Assembly: GCF_009828025.1 (NCBI RefSeq)
Contig: NZ_WTYA01000009.1
Coordinates: 98,330 to 162,329 of the forward strand
Reading direction: 5' to 3'
From: Qipengyuania algicida
GTDB taxonomy: Bacteria; Pseudomonadota; Alphaproteobacteria; Sphingomonadales; Sphingomonadaceae
DNA: 64,000 nt
Of this stretch, positions 54,483-63,923 are shown piece after piece. Position numbers and translations under genes: made by a program. A model generated the notes under the pieces. That model did not search any database. It had not been told where the DNA came from and saw nothing but the letters and a program-made list of their open reading frames with translations. Position 1 is the stretch's first letter. The number at the start of each line of letters is the position of its first letter.

Positions 54483-55712
54483 CTATTCCGCTGTCGCCAG
54501 ATCGGTCGTCGTTGCGGCACGATGGCGGCGACGGAAAAGCTTTTTCAGGACGCGGGCGAGTTTGGCGAACCACACTTCCAGCGCGCCGATCGCCTGTCCG
54601 CCCGGTACGTGTGCCACGCGCCAGTACATCCACACGATCAACAGGCCGAAGATCACGAACGGCCCCCACAGCGCAATGAAGGGATTGAAACGCCCCAGCG
54701 CGGCGAGGCCTTCGCCGTATTCATTGACCTTGTGATAGGCGACCACAAGGACGACCGAAACGAACACGCCCAGTGCGCTGGTCGATCGTTTGGGCGGGAT
54801 GCCCAACGCTACGCCCAGCAGCGGCATCAATGCCATCATCATCACCTCGACAAGGCGGAAGTTGAAACTGGCCTGGCTTGCATCGCGCTTCACCTCGGGC
54901 GTGCTGCTGCTCCACCCGATCCGTAGCAATTCGGGCAGGATATATTCGCGCTCCGCACTGCCGCGCTTGCGGAACGCGGCCACTTGCGGAAGGTCGATCG
55001 GCAAATCCTGCCTTGCGAAGGTCAGCACGCGCGGCGTCGTATCGCCGGTGTTCTGGATGATGGTGCCATCGACCAGGCGCAGGATGATGGTGTTCGGATT
55101 GTCGCTGGTGGCCAGAAACGTGCCTTCACGCGCGGACACCGAAAGCACCTGGCCCTTGCCGTCGTTCACCCTTGCGAAAATGCCGTAGAGCTTGCGCCCC
55201 TGATCCTCGCTCTTGTCGATCCTGAGCGCCATCTTGTCGGCGAGAGTCGTGAATTCGCCCACCTGGATCGACGCGCCCAGCGCGCCGGACTGCAATTCGT
55301 AATTGAGCTGTTCGTAGACGTAACGGCTGACCGGCTGGACGTAATAGACGATCCCCAGATTGATCATCATCAGCACTGCGGTGATGATATAGGGAACGCG
55401 CAGCAGCCGCCCGTAGGACATGCCCACGGCGCGCATCACGTCGAGTTCGCTGTTCACGGCCATACGCCGGAACGCCAGCAGTACGCCGAGCATCAGCCCC
55501 AGCGGAATGGCCAGACTGGCATATTCGGGGATGAGCGTGCCCAGCATCTTGAAGGTCACGCCGATCGGGCCGCCCTGGACCGCCACGAACTGGAACAGGC
55601 GCAGCATCTTGTCGAGCGTCAGGAGACTGGCGGCCAGCGCGAACACGCCCAGCATCGGCCAGATCACCAGCCGGGCGACATAGCGGTCGATACTGGGGAG
55701 CAATCGGAACAA
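54483..55712 (-). CDS. lptF: LPS export permease LptF
   Basis: 409 residues with the same fold as LptG. N-terminal DRYVARLVIWPMLGVF and the coupling-helix region NSELDVMRAVGMSYGRLL identify LptF. The C-terminal tail is unusually basic (KKLFRRRHRA). First gene of the lptF-lptG operon. Confidence 0.92.
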   Translation of the reverse strand: MFRLLPSIDRYVARLVIWPMLGVFALAASLLTLDKMLRLFQFVAVQGGPIGVTFKMLGTLIPEYASLAIPLGLMLGVLLAFRRMAVNSELDVMRAVGMSYGRLLRVPYIITAVLMMINLGIVYYVQPVSRYVYEQLNYELQSGALGASIQVGEFTTLADKMALRIDKSEDQGRKLYGIFARVNDGKGQVLSVSAREGTFLATSDNPNTIILRLVDGTIIQNTGDTTPRVLTFARQDLPIDLPQVAAFRKRGSAEREYILPELLRIGWSSSTPEVKRDASQASFNFRLVEVMMMALMPLLGVALGIPPKRSTSALGVFVSVVLVVAYHKVNEYGEGLAALGRFNPFIALWGPFVIFGLLIVWMYWRVAHVPGGQAIGALEVWFAKLARVLKKLFRRRHRAATTTDLATAE

Positions 55713-55799
55713 GGGCGCCTGTGGTTAATTGTGGAAACCTTGGGTAGCCCTAGCGCGGAATCATCCGCCGGTCATGCCCTCAATTTTGCATCGCAACAA

Positions 55800-56201
55800 T
55801 CACGCTTTCTCCAGCGTGCACTGCAATGGATGCTGATTTTGTCGGGCGAAATCCATCACCTGATTCACCTTGGTTTCGGCGACTTCATAAGGGAATATCC
55901 CGCAAACGCCGACACCACGCTGGTGAACGTGGAGCATGACCCGCGTCGCTTCTTCCAGGTCCATCCGGAAAAACCGCTTGAGCACCATCACGACGAATTC
56001 CATCGGCGTGTAATCGTCGTTGAGTAGCAGCACCTTGTACTGGCTTGGCTTCTTGGGCTTTGCACGTGTCTTGGTGGCGACGCCCACCCGGTTGTCGGTA
56101 TCGCTGTCACCGTTCTGGTCATTCGCGCATCGCGGCGCGTCGTCAAAGCTGGGCAAGGCGGGACTTATTGGCTTCATCATCGCCCCAATATCGTATGGCA
56201 A
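55800..56201 (-). CDS. clpS: ATP-dependent Clp protease adaptor
   Basis: 133 residues: a disordered N-terminal 45 residues, then the ClpS core with [32 protein letters not shown] and YEVAETKV, which bind N-degron residues and ClpA. The ATG at 56201 is two codons ahead of an MMKP segment that could also serve as start. Confidence 0.93.
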   Translation of the reverse strand: MPYDIGAMMKPISPALPSFDDAPRCANDQNGDSDTDNRVGVATKTRAKPKKPSQYKVLLLNDDYTPMEFVVMVLKRFFRMDLEEATRVMLHVHQRGVGVCGIFPYEVAETKVNQVMDFARQNQHPLQCTLEKA

Positions 56202-56260
56202 AGCCGCTGCGCAAGGATTTGGCGACGGGTCGGTATTGTTTGTTGGTTAACCCACTCACG

Positions 56261-56295
56261 AAAAAGGGCCGGACAGCTTGCGCCATCCAGCCCTT
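56261..56295 (-). terminator. Terminator of the phasin gene
   Basis: On the minus strand AAGGGCTGGATGG pairs with CTGTCCGGCCCTT (13 bp with three G-T pairs) and is followed by TTT, giving a run of five T overall. It lies about 58 bases behind the phasin stop. Confidence 0.8.
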
Positions 56296-56353
56296 GGTTC
56301 GTGATCGAATTGCCGCAACAGACGCGATCAGCGCCTCACGGCATCCGCAAGGC

Positions 56354-57115
56354 TCAAGCTGCCTTGGTCAGCTTTTCGGCAGCGACGCTGGCGCGGCTCG
56401 AAAGCGGCGCGAATACGTCATTGGCAAGCTTCATGAACAGCTCGGCATTCTTCGAACCCTGCGCCATGGCAGCGTCGAAGTTGCGACGTGCGATTTCGCC
56501 CTGAAGCTGGAACAGCTCGGTCGGCGACTTGACGGCGGCCATCTTCTTGACGTCGGCGGTCGCGGTCTCGGCAGCGGTCTTGAGCTCTTCCATCGCGGTG
56601 CGGCCCATGTCCTGCATTCCGCTGGCGAGGACCTTGCCGGATTCGACGAAAGCGTCGACGTTGCCCTTGTGGAATTCGGTGAATTCGCCGGTCATTTCGG
56701 TGCCCTTTTCATAAGCGGCCTTGACGCGGGTCTGCACTTCGGCGGCAGCGTCCTTGAAAGTCTTGCTGAAATCAGTGGTCTTGGCGGTAGCCATGATCTT
56801 TTCCTTGAGTTGACTGATCGGGGTATCGGTAAGCGGTTTGGCGGGGGCGCGCTTGGCGGCGGGTTTCGCTGCTGCAGCCTTCTTGGTCTTTGGCTTGCGT
56901 GCCACGGCCTTCTTGGCGGCAGGCTTGGGCGCGCTCGCTTTCTTTGGGCTCGCCACAATCTTATCGACCGGGGCGGGCTTGGTGTTCGCGGCAGCCTCTG
57001 GCTGCTCGGCGGGCACCGGCTGAGGCGCCTTGGCGGCCTGAGCCGTTTTCTTCTCCGCAGCCTCGGCAAACGCCTTTTCGGCAGCGGCATCGATCTTTGA
57101 ATGGGTATCGGCCAT
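56354..57115 (-). CDS. Phasin family protein
   Basis: 253 residues from ATG 57115. The N-terminal 105 residues are a low-complexity Ala/Lys/Pro tail like histone H1 or PhaF, then the phasin helix bundle (FKDAAAEVQTRVKAAYEKG, LFQLQGEIARRNFDAAM). It coats PHA granules; the basic tail may attach granules to the nucleoid. Two palindromic elements precede it, and phaC is the next gene. Confidence 0.9.
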   Translation of the reverse strand: MADTHSKIDAAAEKAFAEAAEKKTAQAAKAPQPVPAEQPEAAANTKPAPVDKIVASPKKASAPKPAAKKAVARKPKTKKAAAAKPAAKRAPAKPLTDTPISQLKEKIMATAKTTDFSKTFKDAAAEVQTRVKAAYEKGTEMTGEFTEFHKGNVDAFVESGKVLASGMQDMGRTAMEELKTAAETATADVKKMAAVKSPTELFQLQGEIARRNFDAAMAQGSKNAELFMKLANDVFAPLSSRASVAAEKLTKAA

Positions 57116-57135
57116 GCGATTCCTCACGGGTTTTG

Positions 57136-57196
57136 TTGCAGTGCACAAAATAGGCATCCGCACCGTAAGGTCAAGCACTTTTTGTGCACTGCACAA
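57136..57196 (-). promoter_or_regulatory. Operator pair upstream of the phasin gene (PhaR-type)
   Basis: TTGTGCACTGCACAA at 57182-57196 is a perfect 15-base palindrome (odd centre), and TTGCAGTGCACAA at 57136-57148 is an incomplete copy about 47 bases closer to the gene. TGCA-rich dyads of this kind are bound by PhaR repressors at phasin promoters in PHA producers. No phaR gene is in the window. Confidence 0.65.
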
Positions 57197-57250
57197 TAAT
57201 TGCCCGATTACGCAAGCATTCTGCCGGATTTACTCCGAAAAGCTGATCCG

Positions 57251-59110
57251 TCAGCGCGATTTGACGTAGCGGCCGGGAGCGTCCTCGATCACGTTGTCGC
57301 TCTTGCTGCCCGGCTTGCGTTTGCCCTTGGCCGGCACTTGATCACTCGATTGTCCCTTGATCCAATCGATCCAGTCGGGCCACCAGCTGCCCTTGTGCTC
57401 GGTCGCCCCCGATTGGAACTCCTCCAGACTGCGGGGGGCGCCGTCGTTGATCCAATACTGGTATTTTTGAGCATCGGGCGGATTGATCACGCCGGCGATA
57501 TGGCCCGAACCGGCGAGCACGAAGCGTACCGGCCCACGCAAGTGGTCGGTAATCCGCCAGACACTTTCCGCTGGCGCAATATGATCCTCGCGCCCGGCCT
57601 GAACATAGGTCGGCGTTTCGATCCGGGTCAGGTCGATAGGCGTGCCGTCTGCTTCGAGCGAATCGGGCTGGACGAGCCGGTTGTCGCGATAAAGCTCGCG
57701 CAAATAGGCCTGATGCCACTTGGCGGGCAGATTGGTGGTGTCGCCGTTCCAGTAAAGCAGGTCGAATTCCGGGTAATCTTCGCCCAGCAAATAATTGCTG
57801 ACGACGTAATTCCAGATGAGGTCGGTTCCGCGCAGCAGGTTGAAGGTGGCGGCCATATACCGCCCGTCGAGATAGCCTTCGGGCGACAAGGACTCGATCG
57901 TCGCAAGCTGCTGGTCGTCGACAAAGTGGAGCAAATCGCCCGCCTTCTCGAAATCGACCTGTGCAGTGAAGAAGGTGGCGCTGGCGACCTTGTCCGCCTC
58001 GCCCCGGCGCGCGAGGATGGCGAGCGTTGCGGCCAGCGTGGTGCCTGCAACGCAGTAACCGATGGCGTGGACATTATCGACGTCGAGCCTTGCGCGGATG
58101 TGATCGATCGCGGTGATCTGCGCGCGGATATAATCGTCCCACACCACGTCCTTCATGCTTGCGTCGGCCGACTTCCAGCTCACCATGAACACGGTGATCC
58201 CCTGATCGACCGCCCAGGCGACGAAGCTCTTCTTCGGATTGAGGTCGAGGATGTAGAACCGGTTGATCCATGGCGGGAAGATCACCAGCGGCGTCTCCAG
58301 CACTTTCTCGGTCGTGGGACTGTACTGGATCAGCTGGAACAGCTCGGTCTCGAACACCACCTTGCCCGGTGTGGTGGCGATGTTCTCACCCAGCGAAAAA
58401 GCGCCGAGCTTGGTGTGGGTGAGCTGCCCGCGCTTCATATCCGCCAGCATGTGCTCCATCCCGCTGACGAGGTTTTCGCCGCGGGTCTCCAAAGTCCGCT
58501 CCATCACCACCGGGTTGGTAAAGGGGAAATTGGCCGGGCTGGCCGCTTCTACCAGCGCCTTCGTCGTGAAGCGCAGTTTCTCGCGCTGGTCCTCGGGCAG
58601 GCCGTGGATGTCATCGACCATCGCGTTCAACCTCTCGGCGACGAACAGATAGGTCTGGTGGATCAAGGCAAAGGCGGGATGGCTGCGCCAGCGATCGTCG
58701 GCAAAGCGGCGATCCTTGTAGGGTAGCTCGGGCGTATTGTCGCTCGTTCCGGCTGCACTGAACCCGCCGAGTACCTGCTGCCACAGGGCAAAACTTTCGT
58801 CCCACAATGCCTTCTGCCGCTGGGGATCGACCAGCGGCATCTGCTTGTACCAGCCCTGCGCCAGCGCCATCCAGCGCGCCGGATCGAGATAGGACAGCGC
58901 CGCATCCGGCTGGCTGTTCTGTTCGGTCATGAATTCCAGCCACATGGCTTGCAGCCGCGTGCCGACTTCGGCCCAATGCTGCACGTCTTCCGGCGCCAAT
59001 GCATCGCGACCGGGCATGGCGGCCATCGGCGCGAAGAAGGCCTGCACCATCTTGGCCGGGCCTTCATAAAGGTTGGTGAACGGGTCTGGCGTGTCGTCGT
59101 CACCGGGCAT
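57251..59110 (-). CDS. phaC: Class I polyhydroxyalkanoate synthase
   Basis: 619 residues from ATG 59110. PhaC_N domain followed by the alpha/beta core with the lipase-like box GYCVAG (nucleophile Cys about 353), Asp in GREDHIAP and His in GSGHIAG. It polymerises 3-hydroxyacyl-CoA at the granule surface. The length is that of class I. C-terminal basic tail KGKRKPGS. It lies behind the phasin gene on the same strand but with its own intergenic of about 127 bases to the aminotransferase. Confidence 0.95.
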   Translation of the reverse strand: MPGDDDTPDPFTNLYEGPAKMVQAFFAPMAAMPGRDALAPEDVQHWAEVGTRLQAMWLEFMTEQNSQPDAALSYLDPARWMALAQGWYKQMPLVDPQRQKALWDESFALWQQVLGGFSAAGTSDNTPELPYKDRRFADDRWRSHPAFALIHQTYLFVAERLNAMVDDIHGLPEDQREKLRFTTKALVEAASPANFPFTNPVVMERTLETRGENLVSGMEHMLADMKRGQLTHTKLGAFSLGENIATTPGKVVFETELFQLIQYSPTTEKVLETPLVIFPPWINRFYILDLNPKKSFVAWAVDQGITVFMVSWKSADASMKDVVWDDYIRAQITAIDHIRARLDVDNVHAIGYCVAGTTLAATLAILARRGEADKVASATFFTAQVDFEKAGDLLHFVDDQQLATIESLSPEGYLDGRYMAATFNLLRGTDLIWNYVVSNYLLGEDYPEFDLLYWNGDTTNLPAKWHQAYLRELYRDNRLVQPDSLEADGTPIDLTRIETPTYVQAGREDHIAPAESVWRITDHLRGPVRFVLAGSGHIAGVINPPDAQKYQYWINDGAPRSLEEFQSGATEHKGSWWPDWIDWIKGQSSDQVPAKGKRKPGSKSDNVIEDAPGRYVKSR

Positions 59111-59178
59111 CTTTGGCTCCCTTAGCGTTATAGGGCCTGCTGTTGGCGTGCCGAATGGCAAGTTTCATCCATCCATGA

Positions 59179-59197
59179 AATGCTTGCGTCAAGCATT
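59179..59197. promoter_or_regulatory. Palindrome in the phaC-aminotransferase divergent promoter region
   Basis: AATGCTTG-CGT-CAAGCATT is a perfect 8-bp dyad with a 3-base centre between the divergent phaC (start 59110) and aminotransferase (start 59238). Probably an operator for one or both; the cognate regulator is not known. Confidence 0.55.
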
Positions 59198-59237
59198 GCC
59201 TGCACAATTGCGCCTGCCGCACGAATAGGACAATGTC

Positions 59238-60455
59238 ATGAAACCGAAGTGTGGGCCAGGGATCCCGATGTCAGACGAATTCTACCGTATCAGGCGATTG
59301 CCGCCTTATGTGATCGCCGAAGTGAACAATATGAGGCATGCGGCGCGTCAGGCGGGCAGGGATATCATCGATCTGGGCATGGGCAATCCCGATCATCCGC
59401 CGCCCCAGCATGTGATCGACAAGCTGTGCGAGGTCGCGCAGAAACCCAATGCGCACGGCTATTCGCAGTCGAAGGGTATTCCGGGGCTGCGAAAGGCGCA
59501 GGCGAATTACTATGGCCGCCGCTTCAACGTCGATCTCGATCCCGAGCGTGAAGTGGTCGTCACCATGGGCTCTAAGGAAGGCCTGTCGTCGATGGCGACC
59601 GCGATCATCGCGCCGGGCGACGTGGTGCTCGCGCCGAGCCCGTCCTATCCGATCCACACCTTCGGCTTCATCATCGCCGGGGCTACTATCCGCAGTGTCC
59701 CGACCACGCCGGACGAGCACTATTGGAAGGCGCTCGACAATGCGATGGCATATACCGTGCCCCGGCCCACGGTGCTGGTGGTCAACTATCCCAGCAATCC
59801 GACCGCCGAGACGGTCGATCTCGAATTTTACGAAAGGCTGGTCGCGTGGGCGCGCGAGAACAAGGTCTGGGTGCTCTCGGACCTGGCCTATTCCGAACTC
59901 TATTACGACGGCAAGCCGACCCGCTCGATCCTGGAAGTGCCGGGGGCGAAGGATGTCGCGGTCGAATTCACCTCGATGTCGAAGACCTATTCGATGGCGG
60001 GCTGGCGGATGGGCTTTGCGGTCGGCAATCCGCAGCTGATTTCTGCGCTCACACGAGTGAAGAGCTACCTCGACTACGGGGCCTTCACCCCGATTCAGGC
60101 AGCGGCCTGCGCGGCGCTCAACGGGCAGCAGGACATCGTCGAGGAGAACCGCCAGCGTTACCAGCGTCGCCGTGACGTGATGGTCGAAAGCTTCTCCCGC
60201 GCTGGGTGGGACATTCCCACTCCTCCGGCCAGCATGTTCGCCTGGGCGCCGATCCCCAAGGCATTCCACAATGTCGGCAGTCTGGAATTTTCGAAGCAAT
60301 TGCTCGAACATGCAGGCGTCGCGGTGGCTGCAGGCGTCGGCTACGGCGAGGAGGGCGAGGGTTACGTGCGCATCGCCATGGTCGAGAACGAACAGCGGTT
60401 GCGACAGGCTGCGCGCAACATCAAACGCTTCCTTGCATCTTCCGGCTCTATCTAG
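59238..60455 (+). CDS. PLP-dependent aminotransferase, AlaC/LL-DAP aminotransferase-like
   Basis: 405 residues, fold type I class I/II. DIIDLGMGNPDHPPPQHV, VNYPSNPTAETV, SDLAYSELYYDG and the Schiff-base lysine in SMSKTYSMAGWRMG are the AlaC-family pattern, giving pyruvate-glutamate (alanine) transamination or methionine synthesis-linked roles. A start at 59271 (MSDEF) behind AGGGA is as good as 59238. Confidence 0.85.
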   Translation: MKPKCGPGIPMSDEFYRIRRLPPYVIAEVNNMRHAARQAGRDIIDLGMGNPDHPPPQHVIDKLCEVAQKPNAHGYSQSKGIPGLRKAQANYYGRRFNVDLDPEREVVVTMGSKEGLSSMATAIIAPGDVVLAPSPSYPIHTFGFIIAGATIRSVPTTPDEHYWKALDNAMAYTVPRPTVLVVNYPSNPTAETVDLEFYERLVAWARENKVWVLSDLAYSELYYDGKPTRSILEVPGAKDVAVEFTSMSKTYSMAGWRMGFAVGNPQLISALTRVKSYLDYGAFTPIQAAACAALNGQQDIVEENRQRYQRRRDVMVESFSRAGWDIPTPPASMFAWAPIPKAFHNVGSLEFSKQLLEHAGVAVAAGVGYGEEGEGYVRIAMVENEQRLRQAARNIKRFLASSGSI

Positions 60456-60532
60456 GTAGTAACATCGGATAGCAAGCCCGGCCCCACGCGCTCATAGACA
60501 GGGCTTGGGAAAGATGTTGCCTGTTTCCATGA

Positions 60533-61273
60533 GTGGAGCATTCGCCTGGGTTTCTGAAGGCGGATCCACCTGCACGGTGGGATCTGCGGCTGCTCGGCTG
60601 GCGCATGACGATCCCCAACGCCGCCCCGCCGACCGCTGGCGAACCGGTCTGGTTGTTCGACTGCCGCCTCCAGTCGATGGCCCGCCGGTGGCAGGACATG
60701 AACCCTGCCAAATTGATCGCCGCGTTCGGCGCGGATGGGCAGGAAGAGCGGGTGGCCATGCTGGCCGCCGATTTCGGCGAAGTGCTGTCCACGCGGGTGG
60801 CGCTGTCGGAATTGGCTTTGCGACTCACCCGGCTGGCGGAACAGGTCGATGTGATGCCGCGCTTCCGCCGCGCCGACCCGGCGCTGCTCGACCTGTTCCA
60901 TCGCGATGCGCGGATCGGTGGGCGCTGGTTGAGCCTCCACCCGCGAGAGTTTGCGCTTTTCTGGCGGTTGGCGGAAACGCCCGACATGCCGGTTGATTTC
61001 GGTGAGCTGTTGTCGGACGTCTGGCGTCTCGAACACATACCGGAAACCAATTCGCTCAAAGTCCACGTCTCGCGCCTGCGCGCCAAGCTTGGCATAGACC
61101 ATGCGGCATGGCTGAACGAGACCGTTCCGCAAGGCGGCTATCGCTTGGGGCAGCGCAGCAGCAAATCCTTCTTCGCGTTCCAGGACCGTCACCATGCTCT
61201 GGACAGCGCCCAACCAAACGCTCACGATGCTTGCGAAGATGCAGGCAGCGTGAGCGGAAACCATGTCGAATGA
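60533..61273 (+). CDS. Winged-helix (OmpR-type) transcriptional regulator without receiver domain
   Basis: 246 residues from a GTG start. The C-terminal half (about 130-215) is a Trans_reg_C winged helix: LSLHPREFALFWRLAE, SLKVHVSRLRAKLG and VPQGGYRLG. The N-terminal half has none of the Asp and Lys residues of a receiver, so it is probably a small ligand- or protein-binding domain unrelated to phosphorylation. It overlaps the following crotonase by 11 bases. Confidence 0.8.
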   Translation: MEHSPGFLKADPPARWDLRLLGWRMTIPNAAPPTAGEPVWLFDCRLQSMARRWQDMNPAKLIAAFGADGQEERVAMLAADFGEVLSTRVALSELALRLTRLAEQVDVMPRFRRADPALLDLFHRDARIGGRWLSLHPREFALFWRLAETPDMPVDFGELLSDVWRLEHIPETNSLKVHVSRLRAKLGIDHAAWLNETVPQGGYRLGQRSSKSFFAFQDRHHALDSAQPNAHDACEDAGSVSGNHVE

Positions 61274-62057
61274 TCGGGTAACAGTCGAATTGCAGGACGA
61301 TGGCGTGGCGCAGGTCAGGATGATCCGTGCTGACAAGATGAACGCGCTAGACCCGGCGATGTTCGATGCGTTGATCGAGGTCGGGGAATCTCTACGGACG
61401 ATGAAAGGGCTGCGGGCGGTTGTGATCGCAGGCGAGGGACGGGCGTTTTGCGCCGGACTTGATACCGCCAGTTTCGCCGCTGCCGGAGGTGGCGCACAGC
61501 CCTTGACCGATCGCACCCATGGCAATGCCAACAGGTTCCAGGAAGTGGCGATGACCTGGCGCAAATGCCCGGTGCCGGTCATCGCTGCGGTGCACGGCGT
61601 ATGCTTTGGCGGCGGGCTCCAGATCGCGAGCGGTGCCGATATCCGGATCGTCGCGCCCGACACGCGCATGGCGGTGATGGAAATGAAATGGGGGCTGGTC
61701 CCCGACATGGGCGGCTATGCGCTTTGGCGCGGGCTGGTGCGCGACGATGTGCTGCGCGAGCTGACCTACACCAACCGCGAATTCACCGGCGAAAAAGCGC
61801 TATCGCTCGGCTTTGCAACCCATTGCGAGGCCAAGCCCCTGCCGCATGCGCAGGACATTGCTCGTACCATCGCCAATCGCAATCCCGAAGCTATCCGCGG
61901 TGCGAAACGCCTGTTCGACACGATGATCGACGGCGATACCGCAGCGATCCTGATGGCGGAAAGCGAGGAGCAGGCGGGCATCATCCGCCGCCCCAATCAG
62001 GTGGAAGCGGTCATGGCAGGGATGGAGCGCCGCTCGCCGAGCTTCACCGACGTTTGA
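61263..62057 (+). CDS. Enoyl-CoA hydratase/isomerase (crotonase) family protein
   Basis: 264 residues. Oxyanion-hole segments are AFCAGLD and GVCFGGGLQIASGADIR, with the EMKWGLVPDMGG segment typical of crotonases. Acts on acyl-CoA in the cytoplasm; it may be a beta-oxidation or branched-chain enzyme. Coupled to the winged-helix regulator upstream and convergent with the thioesterase gene. Confidence 0.88.
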   Translation: MSNDRVTVELQDDGVAQVRMIRADKMNALDPAMFDALIEVGESLRTMKGLRAVVIAGEGRAFCAGLDTASFAAAGGGAQPLTDRTHGNANRFQEVAMTWRKCPVPVIAAVHGVCFGGGLQIASGADIRIVAPDTRMAVMEMKWGLVPDMGGYALWRGLVRDDVLRELTYTNREFTGEKALSLGFATHCEAKPLPHAQDIARTIANRNPEAIRGAKRLFDTMIDGDTAAILMAESEEQAGIIRRPNQVEAVMAGMERRSPSFTDV

Positions 62058-62066
62058 GGGCGGCCA

Positions 62067-62855
62067 TCAGCCGAAGATTGCGGCGCATTGCAGGCCATCG
62101 AGTACTTGCCTTCCGTCGCTATTCCACAGCCGCAGTCGCTCGCTCGAATAACCATGATCGGCATGGGTGCTGGAGTTCTCGCTCATCCACCAACCGTCCG
62201 CGGTCGACGGTTGCGGCTCGAGCAGGTTGAACGACCAGTTGATCGAACTGATCGGGCCTTGCCGCACCATCGCGCGTATCGCTCCCGGCGGCATGACATC
62301 GCCCATAAGGATGCACTCGCTGACCGGATCGAGGATATTGCGGTCTGTTAGCCGCGCCCAACGACGGACCACGGGTGCACCCGGTCCGCGCTGGTCCTGC
62401 GCGCGGCGCAGTTCGAAGTTCTCGCGAATGAACGCTGGTCCCTTGTCAGCCATTACCGGTTCGGCATCCTCGGGCGGTCCGGCCCAGTCCTCGGGCGGGG
62501 AGGCAGCATGGATAGCATTGGGCTCGCGTCCAGCACCGAACAGCCAAAAGGCGGTCAGCGCCACCCGCCCCTCGCTCAGCAATTCGCTGCGCAGTTGGGT
62601 GACGTTGCGACCCTGGCGAATCATTGTCGTCGCCACCGCGAAACTCTCCCCGACAGGCGCCACGAAGCCGATCTGCCCGGCCCGTAGCGGGGGAAGGTCG
62701 GCAAAGGCGCGGATCGCGGCGGTGTAGGCGATGAGTGCGGACGCGCCGCCATAGAGCGTGCGTCCCTGCATCCAGCTTTGCGCATGGGTGAGGTGGACGG
62801 AGCCATTGCCAGCGGGGATGGGATCGATCAGCGAAGCGATGGTCATGCCGAACAT
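62067..62855 (-). CDS. Acyl-CoA thioesterase (double hot-dog, TesB-like)
   Basis: 262 residues: two hot-dog domains (ALIAYTAAIRAF and AIRAMVRQGPISSINWSFNL), with the late block STHADHGYSSERLRLWNSDG typical of TesB-type enzymes. Hydrolyses acyl-CoA; the crotonase next door suggests a fatty-acyl role. Confidence 0.82.
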   Translation of the reverse strand: MFGMTIASLIDPIPAGNGSVHLTHAQSWMQGRTLYGGASALIAYTAAIRAFADLPPLRAGQIGFVAPVGESFAVATTMIRQGRNVTQLRSELLSEGRVALTAFWLFGAGREPNAIHAASPPEDWAGPPEDAEPVMADKGPAFIRENFELRRAQDQRGPGAPVVRRWARLTDRNILDPVSECILMGDVMPPGAIRAMVRQGPISSINWSFNLLEPQPSTADGWWMSENSSTHADHGYSSERLRLWNSDGRQVLDGLQCAAIFG

Positions 62856-62980
62856 TCATACGGATAGTTTTGCGTCGCGCCAGCCCGGACGCGGAGCGCA
62901 AACGCGCAAGAAGCCGATTGCGCCGTGGCGAGGCATTCGCTAGGGGGCGCTTCCCGCAGGCGTGATCGTCGGTGGGGTGA

Positions 62981-63054
62981 GGCCCGATGGCGGAGTGGTT
63001 ACGCAGAGGACTGCAAATCCTTGCACGCCGGTTCGATTCCGGCTCGGGCCTCCA
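62981..63054 (+). tRNA. tRNA-Cys (GCA)
   Basis: 74 bases with 7-bp acceptor GGCCCGA/TCGGGCC, anticodon loop ACTGCAAAT giving GCA, T-arm GCCGG-TTCGATT-CCGGC, discriminator T and encoded CCA. Confidence 0.97.
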
Positions 63055-63116
63055 TATTGGTACGCAGCCAGCCGATTGCGGTAGACCCGCAAGGTGGCTA
63101 AATGCGCTGCCAGGGC

Positions 63117-63192
63117 GCCGCTTTAGCTCAGTTGGTAGAGCACATCATTCGTAATGATGGGGCCACAGGTTCGAGTCCTGTAAGCGGCACCA
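63117..63192 (+). tRNA. tRNA-Thr (CGT)
   Basis: 76 bases with acceptor GCCGCTT/AAGCGGC, D-arm AGCTCAGTTGGTAGAGC, anticodon loop ATTCGTAAT giving CGT, T-arm ACAGG-TTCGAGT-CCTGT and encoded ACCA. Confidence 0.97.
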
Positions 63193-63720
63193 CCACTTTC
63201 AGTAGGGAAGTTCAGCGCTCTAGGGCGAAAGGCCTTTCGGCTGGTCGTGCGCTTTGGGTCCCGCTTGGGTCGCTTTGGGTAGAAAATTTGGCGCGACCCA
63301 CGCTAATCCCACTTCAGCTTCGATGGGCGTTTAGCGGCAAGCTGAAAGGCTGGAATTGGGCCTATTGTGTTGAAAACTCCATCGTCATTTTTGGTCAGCA
63401 ATAGTATAGATTGGATGCATCGCTCTGCGTAACAATGATTCAAGCAGCGAGCTCACTCTGAATCATTGTTGCCAGGAGTCAGGCTTCAATTCGGCACCCC
63501 CGACTTTTTTGAACAGAATAGGGTCGATTGCGGACTGTCTGCTTGGAGGCACTGGACCGTTGAAAGCTGCCACTCCGTCTATTTAATACTTTCGGAAATA
63601 TAGCGCCTCGAGGGAATGGGCCTCTACATTTCTGGGGTCATCTGACTTAGGAAGGATATCTTTGCCTGATGGCCGCTGGGCTGATCTTGGTTGCAGCTTG
63701 GGGCAACTAAAATCACAGGA
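63193..63720. other. 528-base stretch behind the tRNA pair, no gene supported
   Basis: It contains a short palindrome (CGAAAGGCCTTTCG) 40 bases behind tRNA-Thr that may end tRNA transcription, a TGTTGAAAACTCC motif of the kind seen at IS ends, and the inverted repeat at 63431. No ORF with family features. Confidence 0.4.
63431..63470. repeat. 12-bp perfect inverted repeat
   Basis: AACAATGATTCA at 63431-63442 and TGAATCATTGTT at 63459-63470, loop of 16 bases; one further G-C pair follows a G-T pair on the outside. It may be the scar of an insertion element or a regulatory stem. Confidence 0.6.
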
Positions 63721-63923
63721 CTAGGCCATGGGCTCGTGGATCGGGGGAGATTTCTTTTTCCGGCCCGGTGGATCAGGAATCTTATTGCCCTTGCTCCCTT
63801 CGATGATCCAATTGGACCATTGCTTGAGTGCGTTACCAGTCCGCGTCTTCGAAGCATCAGTCCAACCCAAAGCGAATTCATCCGAAATAGAGGCGCCAAG
63901 CTCAGAGCCAGTGAGTGCTGGAT
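63721..63923 (-). pseudogene. C-terminal fragment of a gene interrupted by an insertion element
   Basis: A minus-strand frame with protein-like composition reads LGWTDASKTRTGNALKQWSN, then WIIEGSKGNKIPDPPGRKKK and HEPMA before TAG at 63723-63721. It has no start codon and becomes a stop exactly where the presumed IS end begins (63924). It is thus the downstream part of a gene whose upstream half is beyond the IS. Family unknown. Confidence 0.45.

Noticed and set aside
57200..58726. 508-aa frame opposite phaC
   Set aside because: phaC is complete with catalytic Cys, Asp and His; the opposite frame has no motif.
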